A stretch of DNA of 64,000 nt from Methylophaga sp. (GCA_011053005.1 DRHW01000032.1:62001-126000); one strand, 5' to 3'. Positions 1-9,351 are shown, counted from the stretch's first letter. The notes: a model not told the origin generated them from the sequence alone. Translations and numbers: made by a program.

Positions 1-1028
1 ATCAAATACCTCCTTCTGAAAAAGCGCAATTTAAACCTCATTCGATTCGTTTGATGGATCAAGTGAGGGAGGTGATGCGCTATCATCATTACTCAATCCG
101 AACAGAGGAAGCTTATATTAAGTGGATCCTTGCATTCATACGTTTTAATGGTAAGCAGCATCCGAAGTCGTTGGGTAAGCGTGAAATTGAAGGTTTTTTA
201 TCTGACATGGCGGTGAATAAGAACTATGCGGCATCAACACAAAGCCTTGCCCTAAATGCCATTGTGTTTCTTTATAAGCGTGTTTTAGATTTACCTATTG
301 CCGATGATTTAGAGCCTACACGCTCAAAAAAGGCTGTTCGTTTGCCTGTTGTGTTGAGTAAAACGGAGGCCGCTCAGATTTTATCTGCAATGACAGGTGT
401 CAATGCATTGTTAGCAAAGCTGATGTATGGCGCAGGTTTACGAGTGATGGAGTTACTTCGTTTGCGAGTCCAGGATATTGATTTTGCCAATGGGTACTTA
501 ATCGTACGTGATGGTAAAGGTGGCAAGGATAGGTCAACATTATTAGCTCAATCAATTGTGCCTGAGTTGAAGGCGCACTTAGTGGAAATAAAAGCGTTGT
601 TTGAGCAAGATCGTGCAGACAATGTTGCGGGCGTTTATTTACCCAATCTGTTGGATAAAAAGTTTCCAAATGCAGGTGTGACATGGGGTTGGCAATATGC
701 TTTTCCTTCTAAAACATTATCAACGGATCCCCGAACGGGAGCGATCCGACGTCATCATTTAGATGAGTCCGGTTTAGGAAAGGCGTTGCGTGCAGCGAAA
801 GTTAAAGTGGGGATTGATAAACGCGTGACATCACATATATTTCGACATTCATTTGCCACGCACTTGTTGGAAGCGGGTACCAATATTCGTGTAGTACAAA
901 AGTTATTGGGCCACGCTGATGTGAAAACGACCGAGATTTATACTCATGTTTTGCAACAAAATCTTCAGGCAGTGACAAGTCCTCTAGAGTTGATTCAGTC
1001 TGCGATTGACAATGATTCATCCTCTTAA
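1..1028 (+). CDS. intI: Integron integrase IntI, 5' end cut by window edge
   Basis: Tyrosine recombinase of the integron family, which inserts and excises gene cassettes at attI and attC sites. The frame is open from base 3 and the residues before the ATG at 54 (ending KPHSIRL) align with the N-terminus of IntI1-type proteins, so the real start is probably outside the window and neither TTG 51 nor ATG 54 need be it. Visible are the N-terminal SAM-like domain (HYSIRTEEAYIKWI), the catalytic Arg in GLRVMELLRLR, the IntI-specific extra segment around GAIRRHHLDESGLGKAL, then HIFRHSFATHLLEAG, LGH and the nucleophile Tyr in TEIYTHVL. All catalytic residues are present, so the enzyme looks intact. 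In integrons attI lies on the 5' side of intI, so any cassettes should be to the left of this window; none is seen to the right. Confidence 0.93.
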   Translation, partial: QIPPSEKAQFKPHSIRLMDQVREVMRYHHYSIRTEEAYIKWILAFIRFNGKQHPKSLGKREIEGFLSDMAVNKNYAASTQSLALNAIVFLYKRVLDLPIADDLEPTRSKKAVRLPVVLSKTEAAQILSAMTGVNALLAKLMYGAGLRVMELLRLRVQDIDFANGYLIVRDGKGGKDRSTLLAQSIVPELKAHLVEIKALFEQDRADNVAGVYLPNLLDKKFPNAGVTWGWQYAFPSKTLSTDPRTGAIRRHHLDESGLGKALRAAKVKVGIDKRVTSHIFRHSFATHLLEAGTNIRVVQKLLGHADVKTTEIYTHVLQQNLQAVTSPLELIQSAIDNDSSS

Positions 1029-1104
1029 GTCATAACCCGTTTCAAATTGATACTTTAACTAGCTGGCGGAACGACCTCCTGTTGATGACACTATAAACAG
1101 GAAC

Positions 1105-1119
1105 TAGACGACCGGTCTA
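1105..1119. promoter_or_regulatory. Candidate NemR-type operator 1
   Basis: The 15-bp sequence TAGACGACCGGTCTA has inverted TAGAC/GTCTA arms and ends 14 bases before the nemR-like start codon. It shares the core GACCGGTCTATT with a second site at 1780-1798. It resembles the TAGACC/GGTCTA half sites I recall for E. coli NemR. Autorepression is inferred. Confidence 0.7.
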
Positions 1120-1133
1120 TTCTTTGTTATGGT

Positions 1134-1745
1134 ATGTCCATGAATGCAATTACTCAAACACGAACAGGTGATACACGCCAACATATTTTATCCGTTGCTA
1201 AGACGCTTATTCTTGGTAAGGGCTTTAGTGCGGTTGGGTTAAGTGAGATCCTTAAAACAGCACAAGTACCTAAGGGATCTTTCTACCACTACTTCGATTC
1301 AAAAGAACATTTTGGTACCGCGCTGCTTGAAAACTACTTTGATGAGTACTTGGCTAAATTAGATGTGACGCTAGATGTGACGAATGGCAAAGCCGCCTTG
1401 CCATTATTATTCGACTATTTTGAAGGTTGGAAAAGCAATCAATGTAGCGACATTACAAATACCAAATGTTTGGTGGTAAAACTTAGTGGTGAAGTGTCGG
1501 ATTTATCAGAAGCGATGCGTCTCGCTTTAAAATTAGGTACGCAACGCGTGATTTCACGTTTGGCACAGTGTCTTCAGCAAGCGGTTGATAATAAAGAAAT
1601 TGTACTTGCTGACGATGCGCTAACGATTGCTAAAGAGATTTATTATCTTTGGATTGGCGCGACACTGATGGCAAAAGTGAATCATACAGCGGATGCCTTT
1701 GATGTTGCCAGTAAGGCACTTTATTCACGTCTTAAAGGCGTTTAA
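1134..1745 (+). CDS. nemR: TetR-family repressor, NemR-like
   Basis: A 203-residue TetR regulator. NemR of E. coli is 199 residues and releases DNA on oxidation by hypochlorite, quinones or reactive aldehydes. The N-terminal HTH (ILKTAQVPKGSFYHYF, about 40-55) is nearly identical to NemR, and the segment CLVVKLSGEVSDLSEAMR keeps the cysteine that corresponds to redox-sensing Cys106 of E. coli NemR. ATG 1134 is used; ATG 1140 (third residue) is an alternative. One operator-like palindrome lies just upstream and another before the next gene, so it probably represses itself and the SDR-yqhD-nemA genes. Family assignment is strong; the inducer in this organism is inferred. Confidence 0.88.
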   Translation: MSMNAITQTRTGDTRQHILSVAKTLILGKGFSAVGLSEILKTAQVPKGSFYHYFDSKEHFGTALLENYFDEYLAKLDVTLDVTNGKAALPLLFDYFEGWKSNQCSDITNTKCLVVKLSGEVSDLSEAMRLALKLGTQRVISRLAQCLQQAVDNKEIVLADDALTIAKEIYYLWIGATLMAKVNHTADAFDVASKALYSRLKGV

Positions 1746-1779
1746 CCAATAGTCATTCAGTCAATTTATTTGTGTAAAA

Positions 1780-1798
1780 AATAGTTGACCGGTCTATT
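1780..1798. promoter_or_regulatory. Candidate NemR-type operator 2
   Basis: AATAGTTGACCGGTCTATT, with outer arms AATAG/CTATT and the inner palindrome GACCGGTC. It shares 12 bases with the site at 1105-1119 and lies 65 bases before the SDR start. Two copies of one palindrome flanking the repressor gene point to a local regulon. Confidence 0.7.
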
Positions 1799-1863
1799 AG
1801 TAGCCGGATTTGGCTAGTCGCAAGTCTATTGAATGCGTTTATTTAAATAGTTAAGGAAAATTA

Positions 1864-2604
1864 ATGACATCACTAAAAGATAAAGTAGCTCTTATTACAG
1901 GCTCATCAAGAGGTATTGGCGCTGAGATAGCGATGACGTTTGCACTAGCTGGCGCTAAAGTCGTTATTAATTATTCTGGTAATAAACAAGCTGCCGACAA
2001 GGTGGTGGCTGACATCACGAATACTGGTGGTGTGGCGATTGCGATTAAAGCCGATGTGAGTAGTTCGGCTCAAGTTGAGGCGTTATTTGAATCAGCCATT
2101 TCTCATTTCGGGAAGCTCAATATTTTGGTGAATAATGCAGGATCGATCATCTATAAAACCATCGAAAATACGACGGATGAAGACTTTGATCGTATTTTTT
2201 CCATTAATGTTAAAGGCACATTTAATACGCTTCGTCAGGCGGCTTCGCGCCTTGAAGATGGCGGTCGTGTGATTAATTTCTCTAGTACAACCACACGCTT
2301 ATTGATGCCAACTTACGGCGCTTATTGTGCAACAAAAGGTGCAGTAGAGCAGCTTACTAGAGTGTTTTCTAAAGAAGTGGGTCAACGAAATATCACCGTG
2401 AACTCGGTTTCGCCAGGGCCTACTAATACCGAATTATTTAAAGAAGGTAAAAGTGAAGAAGTGATTAATCGACTTGCTGGTATGGCGGCATTAGGTCGAA
2501 TAGCTGAGCCGACAGATATCGCTCGTGTCGTGTTGTTTCTGGCAAGTGAAGATGCCTCGTGGGTGACAGGACAAAATATTGGTGCCAACGGCGGCTTTGC
2601 ATAA
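1864..2604 (+). CDS. Short-chain dehydrogenase/reductase (SDR)
   Basis: Classical cytosolic SDR of 246 residues, similar to 3-oxoacyl-ACP reductase-like and glucose-dehydrogenase-like enzymes. Visible are the NAD(P)-binding motif TGSSRGIG (13-20), NNAG (about 90), the catalytic Ser in INFSSTT and the YCATK (YxxxK) active site. The start has a good ribosome site (AAGGAAAA). It is first in an apparent operon with yqhD and nemA, downstream of a NemR-like box, so reduction of reactive carbonyls is a reasonable guess. The substrate cannot be read from the sequence. It is not placed in a fatty-acid gene cluster, so a FabG role is unlikely. Confidence 0.88.
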   Translation: MTSLKDKVALITGSSRGIGAEIAMTFALAGAKVVINYSGNKQAADKVVADITNTGGVAIAIKADVSSSAQVEALFESAISHFGKLNILVNNAGSIIYKTIENTTDEDFDRIFSINVKGTFNTLRQAASRLEDGGRVINFSSTTTRLLMPTYGAYCATKGAVEQLTRVFSKEVGQRNITVNSVSPGPTNTELFKEGKSEEVINRLAGMAALGRIAEPTDIARVVLFLASEDASWVTGQNIGANGGFA

Positions 2605-2678
2605 GCATTCGCGTTGGATAATTTAATTTATGTGCCGCCTGTCTTTAGACGTGGCATGGCATGATGAGGAAAAGAATA

Positions 2679-3839
2679 ATGAACAATTTTAACTTTTATA
2701 ACCCTACTCGCATTTTATTTGGTGAAAATAAGATTGCTGAGATGACAAACTTTATTCCACAAGATGCACGTGTACTAGTGCTGTTTGGCGGGGAGAGTGC
2801 TCGCAAGCATGGCACATTAGGCGAAGTGATTACTTCGTTAGGCGACCGTTATGTAGAAGAGTTCGGCGGCATTGAGGCGAACCCAAGCTACAGCACGCTG
2901 ATGAAAGCTGTTCAACAAATTAAAGATAACAAACTTGATTATTTAATTGGTGTGGGTGGCGGTTCAGTGATTGATGGCGTTAAATTTATTTCGCTTGCCG
3001 TGTCATGTAAAGGTGATGCGTGGCAAGAAATTTTAGTCGATAAAGCAAAAGGTATCACCCAAGCCTTACCATTTGGTGCTGTATTGACCTTGCCAGCAAC
3101 TGGGTCGGAAATGAACAGTAATTCAGTCGTCACACGTTATGAAACACGTGAAAAAATGGCGTTTAGCAGCCAACTTGTTTACCCGCAATTTTCAGTGCTT
3201 GATCCCACTAAAGTTTCGACATTACCACCTCGCCAAATAGCGAATGGTATCGTCGATGCGTTTACTCACACGATGGAGCAATATTTAACATATCCGGTTA
3301 ATGCACGGGTGCAAGATCGCTTTGCAGAAGGTTTATTAACCACCTTGGTTGAGATTGGTCCAGCGATATTAAAAGACCCGACTAATTACGAGTTGCAAGC
3401 AAATTTTATGTGGACAGCGACCTTAGCGCTTAATGGTTTGATTGGTGCGGGTGTGCCTCAAGATTGGGCGACACATATGATTGGTCATGAGCTTACCGCT
3501 TTACATGGTTTGGATCACGCTCAAACCTTGGCCATTATTTTACCGAGCGTCATGAGTGAGCAACGTGAGCAAAAACACGACAAACTCATTCAATATGCAG
3601 AACGTGTGTGGAATATTACCGAAGGCGATGATGATACTCGCATCGATCTTGCCATTGCTAAAACACGTGATTTCTTTGAACAAATGGGTGTTCGCACTCA
3701 CCTAAAAGATTATCAGTTAGGCTTGGCTGATATTCCTCAAATGATCAAACAGTTGGGTGAGCATGGACTGACGCAATTGGGCGAGCATAGCGATATCGAT
3801 TTAGCAAAAAGCACCAAAATATTGGAAGCCAGCGTTTAA
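2679..3839 (+). CDS. yqhD: NADPH-dependent aldehyde reductase YqhD (iron-type alcohol dehydrogenase)
   Basis: Group III metal-dependent alcohol dehydrogenase of 386 residues, collinear with E. coli YqhD, a broad NADPH-linked scavenger of short aldehydes including those from lipid peroxidation. Near-identical stretches include YNPTRILFG, GGGSVIDG, LTLPATGSE, NGIVDAFTHTMEQY, LIGAGVPQDWATHMIGHEL and HGLDHAQTLAI. The metal ligands (Asp and His in the VDAFTH region, His in MIGHE and in GLDHA) are present. An upstream ATG at 2661 exists, but GAGGAAAAG sits just before ATG 2679, whose MNNFNF start matches YqhD. In a methylotroph the substrates could include formaldehyde-derived or methylglyoxal-type aldehydes; that part is inference. 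Confidence 0.93.
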   Translation: MNNFNFYNPTRILFGENKIAEMTNFIPQDARVLVLFGGESARKHGTLGEVITSLGDRYVEEFGGIEANPSYSTLMKAVQQIKDNKLDYLIGVGGGSVIDGVKFISLAVSCKGDAWQEILVDKAKGITQALPFGAVLTLPATGSEMNSNSVVTRYETREKMAFSSQLVYPQFSVLDPTKVSTLPPRQIANGIVDAFTHTMEQYLTYPVNARVQDRFAEGLLTTLVEIGPAILKDPTNYELQANFMWTATLALNGLIGAGVPQDWATHMIGHELTALHGLDHAQTLAIILPSVMSEQREQKHDKLIQYAERVWNITEGDDDTRIDLAIAKTRDFFEQMGVRTHLKDYQLGLADIPQMIKQLGEHGLTQLGEHSDIDLAKSTKILEASV

Positions 3840-3889
3840 GGCCTATTCAGCTTACGTACGCAATTTACGATTTTATGAAGGACAATTTT

Positions 3890-4987
3890 ATGAATGACAC
3901 AACACAGCAAGACCTGACATTATTATCACCTATTCAATTGGGTGCTATAAGCCTGAAAAATAGAGTGGTGATGGCGCCGTTAACACGAAATCGTGCTGGC
4001 GGAGGTTTGGCGCCTACAGAGATGAATGTTGAATATTATCGCCAACGCGCTAGCACAGGTTTAATCATTACTGAAGGTAGTCAAATCGCTCACGAGGCGG
4101 CAGGCTATCCGAATACGCCGGGTATTTATACACAGCAACAAATTGATGGCTGGAAAAAAGTAACGGATGCCGTGCATGAAAAAGGCGGCAAAATAGTATT
4201 ACAACTTTGGCATTGTGGTCGTGTATCACATAGTTCTTTATTACCGAATGATATGCTGCCACAAGCGCCTTCTGCTATAAAGCTTAAAGGCGAAGTGTAC
4301 ACTTATGAAGGTATGCAGCCCTACGAAACACCTCATGCATTATCACTTGATGAAATTCAAGATGTGATCGAGATGTATAAAAAAGCCGCTCAAAATTGCC
4401 TTGAAGCGGGGTTTGATGGTGTTGAAGTTCATGGTGCAAATGGTTATTTGCTTGATCAATTTCTTCGCGATGGTAGCAATCATCGTGATGATATTTATGG
4501 TGGCAACCTAGAAAACCGTTCACGTTTATTACTAGAAGTGGTTGAAGCAGTCAGTAATATTTGGGGCGCTGATCGTGTTGGTGTACGTTTATCGCCATTA
4601 CAACCGTTTAATGACATGACCGATAGCGATCCAAAAGCGACGTTTAGTTATGTTGTACAAGCACTTAATCAATTTAATCTCGCTTATCTACATGTTACTG
4701 AAATGGGCGCTGAAGCGCCGGGTGCAGCTGGCTCCGCTTTTGATTTAACAACATTACGCCCATTGTGGAATGGTCATTATATGACCAATAGTGAATATAC
4801 CTTTGAAACAGGTAATGCGGCGATTCAGAACAATGACGCGGATCTTATTTCTTTTGGAAAGTTACTTATTAGTAATCCTGACTTAGTCGAACGGTTTGCT
4901 ACTAATGCGCCATTAAATGACTTTGATTCAAGCACTTTTTACGGTGGTGATGAGCATGGTTATACCGATTATCCCTTTATGAAATAG
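3890..4987 (+). CDS. nemA: N-ethylmaleimide reductase / Old Yellow Enzyme NemA
   Basis: FMN-dependent ene reductase of the Old Yellow Enzyme family, 365 residues as in E. coli NemA. It reduces activated C=C bonds and nitro compounds with NADPH. Visible are the N-terminal LLSPIQLGAISLKNRVVMAPLTRNR, the substrate-binding region WHCGRVSH, HGANGYLLDQFLRDGSN, YGGNLENRSRLLLEVVEAV and the phosphate-binding FGKLLISNPDLVERF near the C-terminus. An ATG at 3875 is possible, but GAAGGAC lies about 7 bases before ATG 3890. It is last in the nemR-SDR-yqhD-nemA group. E. coli has nemRA together, so the pairing with the regulator is expected; the added reductases are the local variation. Confidence 0.93.
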   Translation: MNDTTQQDLTLLSPIQLGAISLKNRVVMAPLTRNRAGGGLAPTEMNVEYYRQRASTGLIITEGSQIAHEAAGYPNTPGIYTQQQIDGWKKVTDAVHEKGGKIVLQLWHCGRVSHSSLLPNDMLPQAPSAIKLKGEVYTYEGMQPYETPHALSLDEIQDVIEMYKKAAQNCLEAGFDGVEVHGANGYLLDQFLRDGSNHRDDIYGGNLENRSRLLLEVVEAVSNIWGADRVGVRLSPLQPFNDMTDSDPKATFSYVVQALNQFNLAYLHVTEMGAEAPGAAGSAFDLTTLRPLWNGHYMTNSEYTFETGNAAIQNNDADLISFGKLLISNPDLVERFATNAPLNDFDSSTFYGGDEHGYTDYPFMK

Positions 4988-5124
4988 CATGCTTTTTTCA
5001 ATGAAAAATTAGGAAAATATTCAGCAATTACCTAAACATAGCAATATTTAGACAGGGAAATGGAATTCCTTTGTTTAAACAACATATAATGTCTTAAAAA
5101 TATTATTTAAGGATTATGTGCTAA

Positions 5125-7431
5125 ATGAGATTTTCATTTTACAAAAAACAAATGATGTATCTCGTTGCGATGATGTTAGCAGCACATTCTGTACTATCTT
5201 ATGCCGCAGCACCGCTTGAAAAAGTCTCTTTACAATTAGATTGGAAATATCAGTTTGAATTTGCTGGCTTTATCATGGCCAAAGAAAAAGGCTTTTATAA
5301 CGATGTCGGACTAGATGTTGAGCTACGCGAATACAAAGAAGGCATTGATATTGTTGATAGCGTACTTTCAAGACAAAGTAACTACGGTATTTATAACTCA
5401 AGCGTCGTGGTCAGTGATGGTAAGTTAAAACCGACTATATTAATGGCGACCTATTATCAAAAATCGCCGCTGATTTTTGTGACGTCAAAAGACATTAAAC
5501 AACCTAGCGATTTGGTTGGTAAACGAATTATGGGCACCACCGATGAGCTTAAATATAGTTCATTAGCATTGATGTTAGACCATTTTTTTATCAATAAGAA
5601 AAATGCGAGACTTCTAGAACATTCCTTCAATATCAATGACTTCATCGAGCATAAAGTCGATGCGATGAGCGCATTTCGGACCAATCAGCTTTTTGAGCTT
5701 GATCAACTCAATATCCCATACAACATCATCGATCCGGCTGATTATGGCTTTTCAATGAGCGCGGTTAATTTATTCACTTCTTATTCAGAAGCATTGAGTC
5801 ATCCAGAAAGAAGTCGATATTTTATTGATGCATCGAATAAAGGCTGGGCTTATGCCTTGGCTCATCCACAAGAAACTATCGACGTTATTTATAATCATTA
5901 TTCAAAAGAAAAAAGCCTCGATGCGCTGACATATGAAGCTGAAGTAACTAGAAAAATGATGTTATTAGACTTCTTTGAAATCGGTGCAACCAATCAAGAG
6001 CTTACGGTTCGCGCAGTTAATCAGCTTCAATATAGTGGTCTGCTTGATAAGAGTGAAAAATTGAGTACATTCATTTTTCAAAATGCACTGCATGAATTTG
6101 GTAGCGGTGTTCATTTTTCTGATGAACAAATGAAGTATTTGCAAAATAAGAAAGAAATTCGTCTGTGTATTTCTCCTGACTGGTTACCCTTCGAAGCCAT
6201 TAAGGATGGAAAATACATTGGCATTACTGCCGACGTAATAAGTAAGTTTAGAAAGCAACTACCTATTCCCATTACATTAATTCCCACAAAAGATTGGACG
6301 ACGTCGCTGCTCAAGGCTAAAGCGCGTGAATGTGATATTTTTTCACTAGCGGCTTCTACGCCAGAACGTCTCAAATACATGGATTTTACTCAGCCATATA
6401 TTGATCTTCCTATTGCCCTAGCAACAAAAATGAATACGCTTTTTGTTAATGACATTTCTGAAGTTAAAGATCAAAAGCTAGGTGTCGTTAAGGGCTATGT
6501 AATAGGAGAGTTACTTCGTAACAAAATACCCGATATCAATGTGGTTGAAGTAGCATCCATAAGCGATGGCCTTGCTCGAGTTGAAAGTGGTGAATTATAT
6601 GGCTACATCGATAATTTGATGGTGCTTGCCAATTCAATTCAAAAGGAATTTGCTGGGGTGTTGAAAATTTCATCGCGTCTAGATGAAAATATAAAGCTCT
6701 CTATGGCCTCTCGTAATGACGAACCAGAGCTTAATGCAGTACTTAATGAGCTGGTTAAGAACCTAAGTGACTCAGAACTACAAGTGATCTATAACAAATG
6801 GATCGTCGTGACAGATGATCACGAATTTGATTATAGCTACGCATGGAAATTATTTGCGATCATCGTTTTAATTCTGTCAGGCTATATTTTTCATTACATT
6901 AAGCTGAAAAAATTAAACAATTCGTTGTTAACATTATCGATCACCGATAAATTAACGGGACTTTATAATCGAGTGAAAACAGATGAAGTGCTTGCTGAGA
7001 AAAAGGCAGAAGTGGATAGGTATAACACTGATTTATCGGTTATTTTGCTAGATATCGACTTTTTCAAACAGACTAATGACAGTTATGGCCATCTCACTGG
7101 CGATAAAGTACTCATTGAGTTTGCTCAGATCATTAAACAAAATATACGAGTGACCGATTATGTCGGGCGTTGGGGGGGCGAGGAGTTTTTGATTATTTGT
7201 CCTAATACGGGCATTAATGACACGATGCTACTTGCTAACAAGCTACTCGATAAAATCAGAAATCATAGTTTTTCTGAACATATCAGTATTACCGCAAGTG
7301 CTGGTGTTAGTGTGTTTATAGAAGGTAAGACGATTGATGCGACGATACATGGTGCTGACCAAGCGCTTTATCAATCTAAAGAAAATGGCCGAGATCAAGT
7401 GACCGCATTTAATCCTGATACGGTCAATTAA
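5125..7431 (+). CDS. Diguanylate cyclase with NMT1/THI5-like and SBP_bac_3 sensor domains
   Basis: A 768-residue inner-membrane signalling protein. A signal peptide ends near SYAAA (about 27). Residues 30-330 look like an NMT1/THI5 (ThiY-like) binding-protein domain (QLDWKYQFEFAGFIMAKEKGF). Residues 335-560 are a family-3 amino-acid-type binding domain (LCISPDWLPFEAIKDGKYIGI). One membrane helix follows near 570-590, then a GGDEF domain (605-765) with the active site RWGGEEF and an upstream RVTD matching the inhibitory RxxD site. It should make c-di-GMP in response to small periplasmic ligands. Ligands are unknown. It converges on ureG, and its own promoter must lie in the 137 bases after nemA. 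Confidence 0.9.
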   Translation: MRFSFYKKQMMYLVAMMLAAHSVLSYAAAPLEKVSLQLDWKYQFEFAGFIMAKEKGFYNDVGLDVELREYKEGIDIVDSVLSRQSNYGIYNSSVVVSDGKLKPTILMATYYQKSPLIFVTSKDIKQPSDLVGKRIMGTTDELKYSSLALMLDHFFINKKNARLLEHSFNINDFIEHKVDAMSAFRTNQLFELDQLNIPYNIIDPADYGFSMSAVNLFTSYSEALSHPERSRYFIDASNKGWAYALAHPQETIDVIYNHYSKEKSLDALTYEAEVTRKMMLLDFFEIGATNQELTVRAVNQLQYSGLLDKSEKLSTFIFQNALHEFGSGVHFSDEQMKYLQNKKEIRLCISPDWLPFEAIKDGKYIGITADVISKFRKQLPIPITLIPTKDWTTSLLKAKARECDIFSLAASTPERLKYMDFTQPYIDLPIALATKMNTLFVNDISEVKDQKLGVVKGYVIGELLRNKIPDINVVEVASISDGLARVESGELYGYIDNLMVLANSIQKEFAGVLKISSRLDENIKLSMASRNDEPELNAVLNELVKNLSDSELQVIYNKWIVVTDDHEFDYSYAWKLFAIIVLILSGYIFHYIKLKKLNNSLLTLSITDKLTGLYNRVKTDEVLAEKKAEVDRYNTDLSVILLDIDFFKQTNDSYGHLTGDKVLIEFAQIIKQNIRVTDYVGRWGGEEFLIICPNTGINDTMLLANKLLDKIRNHSFSEHISITASAGVSVFIEGKTIDATIHGADQALYQSKENGRDQVTAFNPDTVN

Positions 7432-7513
7432 TTGTCTGATTGGTATTAACGCGCACTCGATTTGCCGTTTATTGCCACAAAACAAGTGCTCATTACTTTA
7501 ATCACTTACCGCG

Positions 7514-8125
7514 TTACAACATGCCTTCTTTAACGATAAAGGCAATAATGTCCGATAAGCCTTGACCTATTTTAAGGTTAGTAAACACATAAGGGCGGTC
7601 AACTCGCATTCTTTTAGTGTCACTGTCCATCACTTCAAGTGAAGCACCGACATACGGTGCTAAATCTATTTTGTTAATCACCAAAAGATCAGAGCGAGTA
7701 ATGCCAGGGCCGCCTTTTCTGGGGATTTTTTCACCTTCAGCGACATCAATTACGTAAATCGTAATATCTGCCAATTCAGGGCTAAACGTGGCAGATAAGT
7801 TATCGCCACCGCTTTCGATAAAGATTAGATCTAAATCTGGAAAGGCCTGACTGAGATCTTCAACCGCCGCTAAATTCATTGAAGCATCTTCGCGAATCGC
7901 CGTGTGAGGGCAACCACCCGTCTCTACACCCACGATCCGATCGGCGGATAATGCCTCACTTTTGACCAAAAATTGAGCATCTTCTTTGGTGTAAATATCA
8001 TTGGTAACGACGGCTAATTGATAATCATCACGCATTGCTTTGCATAAGGCATCAAGTAATGCTGTTTTGCCGGAGCCTACTGGGCCGCCAACGCCAATTC
8101 GTAACGGTGCTTTTTTATTCGTCAT
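7514..8125 (-). CDS. ureG: Urease accessory GTPase UreG
   Basis: SIMIBI-class GTPase that drives nickel delivery to apo-urease together with UreD, UreF and UreE. 203 residues, a normal length. Visible are the P-loop [14 protein letters not shown] (11-24), [14 protein letters not shown], the CxH metal site in [18 protein letters not shown], the switch [17 protein letters not shown] and the NKID base-specificity motif. Last gene of the urease operon. Confidence 0.97.
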   Translation of the reverse strand: MTNKKAPLRIGVGGPVGSGKTALLDALCKAMRDDYQLAVVTNDIYTKEDAQFLVKSEALSADRIVGVETGGCPHTAIREDASMNLAAVEDLSQAFPDLDLIFIESGGDNLSATFSPELADITIYVIDVAEGEKIPRKGGPGITRSDLLVINKIDLAPYVGASLEVMDSDTKRMRVDRPYVFTNLKIGQGLSDIIAFIVKEGML

Positions 8126-8194
8126 ATTTTTACTCTTTATCTATTCTTTAAAATTAGGATAATTTGAATTTGAACGTGTTCTTATAATTAGGCA

Positions 8195-8866
8195 TTAAGA
8201 TCTAAATAAACGGGTGTATTGTGTTTCATGACGGGCGCTAGCATAAGCCAAAGCTGGTGCTGAACTGCCTATATTTTCATCGGTGACAGTTAAACCTTTT
8301 TTGACTGCTAACGCTAAGTCTTCGGCGAGATCACGTAATATTCGTTGTCCTGCCATTTGTCCTAATGGAATGAGTTTAACGCCCGAAATCACCATGTTTT
8401 CTAACCATGTCCACGCAAAACCTTGTGCCCCTTGCGCTATCGAAATATTCCACTGACTGAGCGCTAAGGCAAAACCTGCCGTTTGTGATTTTGCTAATAT
8501 TAGTTTCCATTGATCAGCGAGATTCATTTCTAAATCTTCTAATAGTCTGACCATTGCCCTACCACGGTTTTTTTCTTCTAGTCGAAGTTCACTGGTTTCT
8601 CGATGAGCAAGCAGAATGTCTATCCAACGTGATAAATCAGCTTCATCTTCATTTTCACAGGCCGCCACCATTCTGACCAATAATGGTATTTCAAGATCTT
8701 GCAGCGTGGTTGCAATCAGATCGGCAAGCCAATCATGTAATTGCAGTTCAGTGGTGATCCACTGGCATTCCACCGCCCATTCAAGCCCTTGAGAATAGGT
8801 AAAACCACCTACAGGTAAGGCACTGCTTGATAACTGCATCAAGCGAATTAAACTAATATCCGTCAT
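8195..8866 (-). CDS. ureF: Urease accessory protein UreF
   Basis: Scaffold protein of the urease maturation complex, thought to act as a GTPase-activating or gating partner of UreG and to form the tunnel for nickel. All-helical, 223 residues. Recognised by LIRLMQLSSSALPVGGFTYS near the start, QGLEWAVE, and the C-terminal SSAPALAYASARHETQYTRLFRS, the usual end of UreF. It is separated by 69 bases from ureG and 21 from ureE. Confidence 0.95.
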   Translation of the reverse strand: MTDISLIRLMQLSSSALPVGGFTYSQGLEWAVECQWITTELQLHDWLADLIATTLQDLEIPLLVRMVAACENEDEADLSRWIDILLAHRETSELRLEEKNRGRAMVRLLEDLEMNLADQWKLILAKSQTAGFALALSQWNISIAQGAQGFAWTWLENMVISGVKLIPLGQMAGQRILRDLAEDLALAVKKGLTVTDENIGSSAPALAYASARHETQYTRLFRS

Positions 8867-8887
8867 TATTTTGTGAACGAGTGCATT

Positions 8888-9349
8888 TTAATGATGGTGA
8901 TGACCGTGATCATGACTGCTACTTGCATTACTGCCGTAAGCACCGGCTTCTGGTTCAAAAGGCACTTTTTCAACTTTTACTTTTAAACCGAGTCCTATCA
9001 ACATGTCATCTAAAACATGATCATGCAAATATTGGATGCGGCCCGGATTAATCTGTAAAGCAACATGACGATTACCAAGATGGTAACAAGCCCGCGCCAT
9101 TAACCATGCATCATCACAACTCACGGTTGATACGGTTTCATTAGCGGCAATGATTTTGACAAAAATGCCATCTTCGCTGGCTAACACATCACCATTTTGC
9201 AGCACTTGACCGCGCTCTAGAAACAAACCGACATCACGACCATCATCCAAAACGGCGCGTAATCGACTTTTAACACGACTAGCGAGTGGTAATGTCAACG
9301 TGGCGTTTTCAGCGGCTTTAGTAGTGAGTTTTTTTGTTAAATTAATCAT
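8888..9349 (-). CDS. ureE: Urease nickel metallochaperone UreE
   Basis: Dimeric nickel carrier that hands Ni(II) to the UreDFG-apourease complex. 153 residues. Visible are the N-terminal peptide-binding fold (LASRVKSRLRAVLDDGRDVGLFL), the central metal-binding ACYHLGNRHVALQI with the conserved His, and a histidine-rich tail HDHGHHHH that would bind extra nickel. Starts two bases after the ureC stop, implying translational coupling. Confidence 0.96.
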   Translation of the reverse strand: MINLTKKLTTKAAENATLTLPLASRVKSRLRAVLDDGRDVGLFLERGQVLQNGDVLASEDGIFVKIIAANETVSTVSCDDAWLMARACYHLGNRHVALQINPGRIQYLHDHVLDDMLIGLGLKVKVEKVPFEPEAGAYGSNASSSHDHGHHHH

Positions 9350-9351
9350 AG

